DNA of 64,000 nucleotides from contig NZ_CP110644.1 of the NCBI RefSeq assembly GCF_026153515.1, forward strand, positions 3,191,501 through 3,255,500. The letters run 5' to 3'. The notes beneath the pieces are model-generated. The model did no database searches and was not told where the DNA came from. It worked only from the letters and a program-made list of their open reading frames with translations. Shown here piece by piece: positions 59,801 to 64,000 of this stretch (positions are counted from its first letter, which is position 1; each line of letters begins with the position of its first letter). Source of the stretch: Pseudomonas sp. KU26590 (lineage in GTDB: Bacteria > Pseudomonadota > Gammaproteobacteria > Pseudomonadales > Pseudomonadaceae). The position numbers and the translations under genes were made by a program.

Positions 59801-62062
59801 TGGTTCCTGGGGACGCTCGCCCAGAAAAAGGTGGCGAAGCAACTCGCCTCCCTGGGTGGCGCGGCAGGCCTGCCGGACACCGTCGGCGACCTCGCTATTT
59901 TTGAACGCCTGCACGCCCAACTGCTGGAGCTGGATGCGTTGGCCAGCGACATGCAGTCGATCCCTGGCTGGCACGGCCTGAAGAGCGACCCGATGCGCAC
60001 GCTGCAGGCCGTGACCCTGGCCGAGGGTTTGCGCGGCCTGCTGATCGGGCTGGCCGAATCACCCGAGCACCTGGTTGCCTTGCGCGGTGCCGTGGCGCGT
60101 CTGGTGATCGACGCAAACGACATGTTGGCGCCGAGTGGGCAACTCGCTTCCGCTTGCTTGACCTTGCAGCAGGCGTTGTCCCGCGCTGAGGCGGCGATAG
60201 AATTGTTCGCCGGGTTGGCCTGCACAAGCACTGAAACGTCCCTCAGCGTGGCGACGCTTCGGGCGACGTCACTCGCCATCCAGCAGCAGGAAGAGCAACT
60301 CAAGGCGTGGTGCGATTGGTGCCGGGTGCGCGAACAGGCGACTGAGGCCGGCCTGGCCAATCTGGCCCGGGGACTGGAAGCCGGCAGCCTGTTGCCGTCT
60401 GCCAGCGAGGAGACCTTCGTCACGGCCTATGCCCACTGGTTCGCGACCCAGGGCATCGACGGCGAACCGTTGCTGCGCAATTTCGTCGCGGCCGAGCACA
60501 TGAGCGACATCGGTGCATTCGTGCGCCTGGACGACGAGCTGGCGAAACTGACGGTGCGCTATATCCGCGCCAAACTCTGCGGCTTGATTCCTTCGAAGAA
60601 CGACATCCCCAAGAGCAGCGGCTTTGCGATTCTCAAGCATGAACTGCAGAAGTCGCGCCGGCACAAACCGGTCCGGCAGCTGGCGATCGAGATGGGCGAT
60701 GCGCTGAATTGCCTGGCCCCGTGCATGCTCATGAGCCCGTTGTCGATTGCGCAGTTTTTGCCCGCCGATCAGCCGCCGTTCGATCTGGTGATCTTCGACG
60801 AGGCGTCGCAAATCGCGCCGTGGGACGCCATCGGTTCTATTGCCCGGGGCAAGCAGGTGATTATCGCCGGTGACCCGCGGCAGATGCCGCCGACCAACTT
60901 CTTCAACCGGGGCGCGAATGCCGGCGACGACGACACCGCCGAGGACATGGAAAGCATCCTCGACGAATGCCTGGGGGCAGGGGTGCCGAGCCACAGTCTG
61001 AGCTGGCACTACCGCAGTCGCCACGAAAGCCTGATCGCCTTCTCCAATCACCGTTACTACGACAGCAACCTGATCACCTTCCCGGCCGCGGAAACCCGCG
61101 CCAGTGCGGTGGAGTGGCGCAAGGTCGAGGGCGTGTATGCGAAAGGAAAAGGCCGTTACAACCAGGCCGAAGCCCAAGCCATCGTCGATGAAACCGTCAA
61201 GCGCCTCACCGACCCTGCGTTCGTGGCGGCGGGGTATTCCATCGGCATCATCACCCTCAACTCCGATCAGCAGAAACTGATCAACGACCTGCTGGACGCG
61301 GCCCGCAAGCAGTACCCGCAGATCGAGCCGTTATTCCAGGACACCCAGACCGAGCCGGTGGTGGTCAAAAACCTGGAAACCGTCCAGGGCGACGAGCGTG
61401 ACCTGATCATGCTCGGCATTGGCTATGGCCCTACCGAAGCCGGTGCGCCGGTGATGTCGATGAACTTCGGGCCGCTCAACAAGGATGGCGGCTGGCGCAG
61501 GCTTAACGTCGCCATCACCCGGTCCCGCCGAGAAATGCTCGTGTTCACCTCCTTCGAGCCGTCGATGATCGACCTCAACCGCACCAACGCGCGGGCCGTG
61601 CGCGATCTGAAGCACTTCATCGAGTTCGCCCAGCGTGGGCCGAAGGCGCTGGCCGAGGCGATACAGGGATCGGTGGGCGGTTATGACTCGCCGTTCGAAG
61701 AGGCCGTCGCCCAAGGGCTGAGGCGTCTGGGCTGGCAGGTGGTCCCGCAGATCGGCGTGTCACGTTTCCGCATCGATCTGGGCATCGTTCACCCGGATCG
61801 CCCGGGCGATTACCTGGCGGGTGTCGAGTGCGACGGTGCCACGTATCACAGCGCGGCGACTGCGCGGGACCGGGACAAAGTGCGCGGGGCGATTCTCACC
61901 GGCCTGGGCTGGAACCTGCTGCGGCTGTGGTCCACCGACTGGTGGGTGGATAAGGAAGGGGCGTTGCAAAAGCTGCACACTGCGCTGAACGATCTGCTGG
62001 CGGAGTCTCGACGGGACGTCGCTCCCAGCCTGGGCGATGAGGCCGTCGCCGCACTGGATTGA
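56858..62062 (+). CDS. Giant DUF4011/SF1-helicase/nuclease protein with transglutaminase-like domain
   Basis: A 1734-aa protein, candidate anti-phage or nucleic-acid-processing enzyme. A transglutaminase-like domain comes first (about 180-315: C217 in ATCLDTALL, H243 in KGHAFAGVW, D312 in AIDLHRAR). DUF4011 follows (about 368-480, LWQRKLLDLTTRNRLLHL). The split SF1 helicase has Walker A GPPGTGKS (682-689), Walker B IFDEAS (D1314/E1315), GDPRQMPP and the late NVAITRSRREM. A Vsr/MTES_1575-like nuclease ends it (about 1605-1720: E1614/E1615, D1640, E1657-C-D-G). The start has AGGA 9 bases upstream. The gene is separate from its neighbours. Confidence 0.9.
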   Translation: MNIKIDALIARKIGFASHQNAVPLVRELSLWNQEETTLEDLVLTLSTDPEFVESRSWNIDRIHAGDRLSIPDRDIKLNAGYLSGLTESLNADVVMRVSRGETVLVEQRFPTELLARTEWGGLSAMPELLAAFCMPNDPAVDRVLKAASQVLRRAGKKDGIDGYESKSRTRTWELASAIWSGVCSFQLSYALPPASFEQQGQKIRPPSVVLENGVATCLDTALLFAAALEQAGLNALLVMTKGHAFAGVWLQPQEFSQLLTDEASAVRKRLDLKEMLVFETTLATQAPAPSFSRAVAAAERELDDEQFIMAIDLHRARMQKIRPMALVSAVPVEGADEAPPVIEGLEEAPSLPGFDVEINEDASGPAGKLTLWQRKLLDLTTRNRLLHLPDSAKGVRLLCPDPAALEDLLSSGQRIRVVAVPDLKSSGRDEALYEQQNNESLVDEVARQALARGEVLASLEKVKLEATLIDLFRKARSDLEEGGANTLFLAIGFLKWKKSADDPKTYSAPLILLPVKLERKSALSGVTLSLLDEEPRFNLTLLELLRHDFELLIPGLDGELPSDGSGIDVAGIWNSVRRAVRDVPGFEVSTELVLGTFSFAKYLMWKDLNANAAQLLQSPLVKHLLDPDAAGEGFSGSAEFPRPERLDASVTPAQLFAPLPADSSQLAAVVASANTHSFVMDGPPGTGKSQTIANMIAHNLALGRRVLFVAEKRAALDVVFRRLAEKGLGEFCLELHSSKASKVEVLKQLDRAWDVSEALSAEEWEREAARLQTLRSRLNQLVDVLHRRWHNGLTLHQSIGRVVRDHGPQTPRLAWPTGTEHDGAEYGQLLDLARRLGLNGSAARDLSGKFGALAQTQWSNAWQAQIASAAREVPQALDELNAASERLLALTHVPLPVAEVKEVRQLHDLAALILESHGLNLSFAFAPDAAARIEAARRSCQLLESYRELEESLSLDYADEACRRVPVAQMRGEWHEAEGKFWFLGTLAQKKVAKQLASLGGAAGLPDTVGDLAIFERLHAQLLELDALASDMQSIPGWHGLKSDPMRTLQAVTLAEGLRGLLIGLAESPEHLVALRGAVARLVIDANDMLAPSGQLASACLTLQQALSRAEAAIELFAGLACTSTETSLSVATLRATSLAIQQQEEQLKAWCDWCRVREQATEAGLANLARGLEAGSLLPSASEETFVTAYAHWFATQGIDGEPLLRNFVAAEHMSDIGAFVRLDDELAKLTVRYIRAKLCGLIPSKNDIPKSSGFAILKHELQKSRRHKPVRQLAIEMGDALNCLAPCMLMSPLSIAQFLPADQPPFDLVIFDEASQIAPWDAIGSIARGKQVIIAGDPRQMPPTNFFNRGANAGDDDTAEDMESILDECLGAGVPSHSLSWHYRSRHESLIAFSNHRYYDSNLITFPAAETRASAVEWRKVEGVYAKGKGRYNQAEAQAIVDETVKRLTDPAFVAAGYSIGIITLNSDQQKLINDLLDAARKQYPQIEPLFQDTQTEPVVVKNLETVQGDERDLIMLGIGYGPTEAGAPVMSMNFGPLNKDGGWRRLNVAITRSRREMLVFTSFEPSMIDLNRTNARAVRDLKHFIEFAQRGPKALAEAIQGSVGGYDSPFEEAVAQGLRRLGWQVVPQIGVSRFRIDLGIVHPDRPGDYLAGVECDGATYHSAATARDRDKVRGAILTGLGWNLLRLWSTDWWVDKEGALQKLHTALNDLLAESRRDVAPSLGDEAVAALD

Positions 62063-62178
62063 AGCTGACCACGCCGCTGGTCACTTGGGCGGCGTTCGAC
62101 GCCTGCGCTCGGGTCAGCGGTACGAGAACTGTCACCTGGAGCTCTTAGCGTGGGTCATCGAGCCCTCCAGGTAGCGCC

Positions 62179-64000
62179 ATGACTCCGTTGAAAGCCTCCG
62201 TTGCACCCGTCGATGACGTTACGCATCAGGCGGCGCTGAAAACGCTGCTGTTCCTGCGGGGCAAGGTCCAGGTGGCCGCCGAGCAGGCCGCGCACCTCAT
62301 CCACCTCCATGACGATTACCGCGACAGTGCGGTAAATCTGTTGGGCTATCTCGCGCTGCGCAGGCACGACATCCGTCCGCTGCAAACGCAGCTGGCCGAG
62401 CTGGGCCTGTCTTCACTGGGACGCTGCGAACGCAACGTCGCCGAGTCCGTCAACCGTGTCATTGAAGTGCTCCAGCAACTCACCGGCAACGCTGAATCCC
62501 CGTACGCCTGGCCCCAATCAGGCAACACAGCCGGTGCGTCCAGTCACACGACCTCGCTGCAAGACCACGGCAACGCGTTGTTCGGCGACGCGCCCCGCGA
62601 CAGGGCGGTGCGCATCATGGTCACCATGCCGACCGAAGCCGCCGAGGATTACGCCATGGTCGAGGGCATGCTGGCGACGGGGATGAATGGCCAGCGCATC
62701 AACTGCGCCCATGATGGCCCCGAAGTCTGGTCGAAGATGATCGAGCACCTGCGCAAGGCCACGGACACACTCGGCCAACCCTGCCAGGTGGTGATGGACC
62801 TGGCAGGCCCCAAGTTGCGTACCGGTCCGGTCAAAGACTGCACCCCGGTGCTGAAAATCAAGCCTGTGCGCGACGAGCTTGGCAGAGTGGTCTCGCCCGG
62901 CCGTCTGTATCTGGGTTCTGGCGTGTGCAGTGGCGGTGGCTGGCTGCAACTGCCGGGGGACTGGCTGAAAAGGCTTGCGGTGGACGATGTCCTGCAGCTT
63001 CAGGATGCCCGTGATTCGAAACGCCGGATGCGCGTCTCACGGGTCGACGATTCAGGCTGCTGGGTCGAGCTGGAAAAGACCGCTTACTTCGTTCCGGGCA
63101 CCCTGCTCGAACTCAAGGACGCCAAAGGCCGCACGCCGCAAGCCAGGGTCATGGCCGTGCCCGCCAGGTCCGGCGCCATCAAGCTTGCAGAAGGTGACTC
63201 ACTGCTGCTGATCCACGGCGATGAAGAGGGCCAGCCCGCTGTGACGGACGAGGAGGGCGAGGTCATCACGCCTGCGCGCATCAGCTGCAACTCGGCCGCG
63301 GTGTTCAGGGCGGCGGCGGGCGATCCCATCTGGTTTGACGACGGCAAGATGGGCGGCGTGGTGACGTCGGTTTCACAGGGCACGCTGCAGATCACCCTCC
63401 AGCATGCACCCGACGGCGCAAAGCTCAAGGCGGACAAAGGCATCAACCTGCCGTCCACCGATCTGGGCTTGAGCGCGCTGACCGATGACGACCTGCGCGC
63501 CCTCGAATTTGCTGCCACCCACGCGGACATCGTCGAGGTCTCGTTTGTGAACAGCGCTGACGATGTCAGGGCGGTGATCGCCGAGCTCAGGCGCCTGGAC
63601 GCGCTGCACCTGGGCGTGGTGCTGAAGATCGAAACCCGCAGCGGCTTCGAAAACCTGCCCGAGTTGTTGATCGCCGGCATGGCCATGCCCAGGCTGGGTG
63701 TGATGATCGCCCGAGGGGATCTGGCCGTGGAGACGGGCTTTGAGCGCACCGCCGAGCTGCAGGAAGAGCTGTTGTGCCTGTGCGAGGCGGCCCATGTGCC
63801 GGTGGTCTGGGCCACCCAGGTGCTGGAAACACTCGCCAAAACGGGCGCGCCCACCCGGGCGGAAATCACCGATGCAGCGATGGGCATTCGCGCCGAATGC
63901 GTCATGCTCAACAAGGGCCCGTACATCCTCAAAGCGATCAGCACCCTGGACGATCTGCTCAAGCGCATGCGCGACCACCATGACAAGAAGCGCGACATGA
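62179..64000 (+). CDS. Pyruvate-kinase-like protein (3' end outside the window)
   Basis: At least 607 codons, open to the window's end. The N-terminal 140 residues form an extension not found in classical pyruvate kinase. The catalytic barrel follows: RINCAHDG (usually RLNFSHG), MDLAGPKLRTG (usually LDTKGPEIRTG), VVLKIETRSG (the phosphate-transfer Lys and metal Glu), MIARGDLAVE and WATQVLETL. The beta-barrel insert is large. The Thr of DTKGP is Leu, so activity may be altered. This long form is found beside classical pyruvate kinases in several bacteria. The protein probably ends soon after the cut, without the regulatory C-domain. Confidence 0.85.
   Translation, partial: MTPLKASVAPVDDVTHQAALKTLLFLRGKVQVAAEQAAHLIHLHDDYRDSAVNLLGYLALRRHDIRPLQTQLAELGLSSLGRCERNVAESVNRVIEVLQQLTGNAESPYAWPQSGNTAGASSHTTSLQDHGNALFGDAPRDRAVRIMVTMPTEAAEDYAMVEGMLATGMNGQRINCAHDGPEVWSKMIEHLRKATDTLGQPCQVVMDLAGPKLRTGPVKDCTPVLKIKPVRDELGRVVSPGRLYLGSGVCSGGGWLQLPGDWLKRLAVDDVLQLQDARDSKRRMRVSRVDDSGCWVELEKTAYFVPGTLLELKDAKGRTPQARVMAVPARSGAIKLAEGDSLLLIHGDEEGQPAVTDEEGEVITPARISCNSAAVFRAAAGDPIWFDDGKMGGVVTSVSQGTLQITLQHAPDGAKLKADKGINLPSTDLGLSALTDDDLRALEFAATHADIVEVSFVNSADDVRAVIAELRRLDALHLGVVLKIETRSGFENLPELLIAGMAMPRLGVMIARGDLAVETGFERTAELQEELLCLCEAAHVPVVWATQVLETLAKTGAPTRAEITDAAMGIRAECVMLNKGPYILKAISTLDDLLKRMRDHHDKKRDM

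Overview
The window looks like chromosomal DNA of a Pseudomonas, most likely from the P. syringae / P. fluorescens side of the genus. Evidence: high GC; several families of REP palindromes; a near-canonical xenobiotic reductase XenA; a MuxABC-OpmB efflux operon; an AlgE/PsmE-type mannuronan epimerase; and LigD in the phosphoesterase-ligase-polymerase order. Genus assignment is from recalled protein families, not a search. No rRNA, tRNA, CRISPR array or prophage was recognised.

Layout. 1-3549 (minus): the 5' part of a zinc alcohol dehydrogenase and the end-joining ligase LigD. 3649-4208: a REP array with an exact 112-bp period. 4226-5118: a small coiled-coil protein and an exported DUF4142 protein. 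5262-7911 (minus): a three-gene overlapping operon (haem-oxygenase-like diiron enzyme, methyltransferase, small protein), facing a LysR regulator at 8206. 9562-17754 (plus): an eight-gene operon of a flavin monooxygenase-like enzyme, a complete peptide/nickel-type ABC importer and two CMD/AhpD-like proteins. 17755-18700: REP repeats and a terminator. 18716-24331 (minus): a giant secreted bifunctional alginate epimerase/O-acetylesterase with paired palindromes upstream. 24744-25999: an IS3-family element inserted in a REP array with a 3-bp target duplication.

26236-37337 is a signalling and redox stretch: two GGDEF proteins, two chemoreceptors (one carrying the amino-acid dCache motif), a VOC protein, a LysR regulator, XenA with a divergent ArsR-type regulator, and a membrane protein. 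37628-46669 is the RND efflux operon muxABC-opmB. 46670-47564 is another REP region with a 212/213-bp tandem array.

47565-56678 is the most intriguing accessory unit. A GntR regulator with two winged-helix domains is divergent from an eight-gene run: amidase, polysaccharide-deacetylase-family hydrolase, MFS transporter, two short-chain dehydrogenases, a 99-aa protein starting MCGLCG, a CobW-type GTPase, and a solute-binding-protein-like protein with no signal peptide. It reads as import, oxidation and hydrolysis of an unknown amide-type nutrient with a dedicated metallochaperone. Next, 56858-62062 encodes a 1734-aa transglutaminase-like/DUF4011/SF1-helicase/nuclease protein, a candidate single-gene defence system. 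The window ends inside a divergent pyruvate-kinase-like gene.
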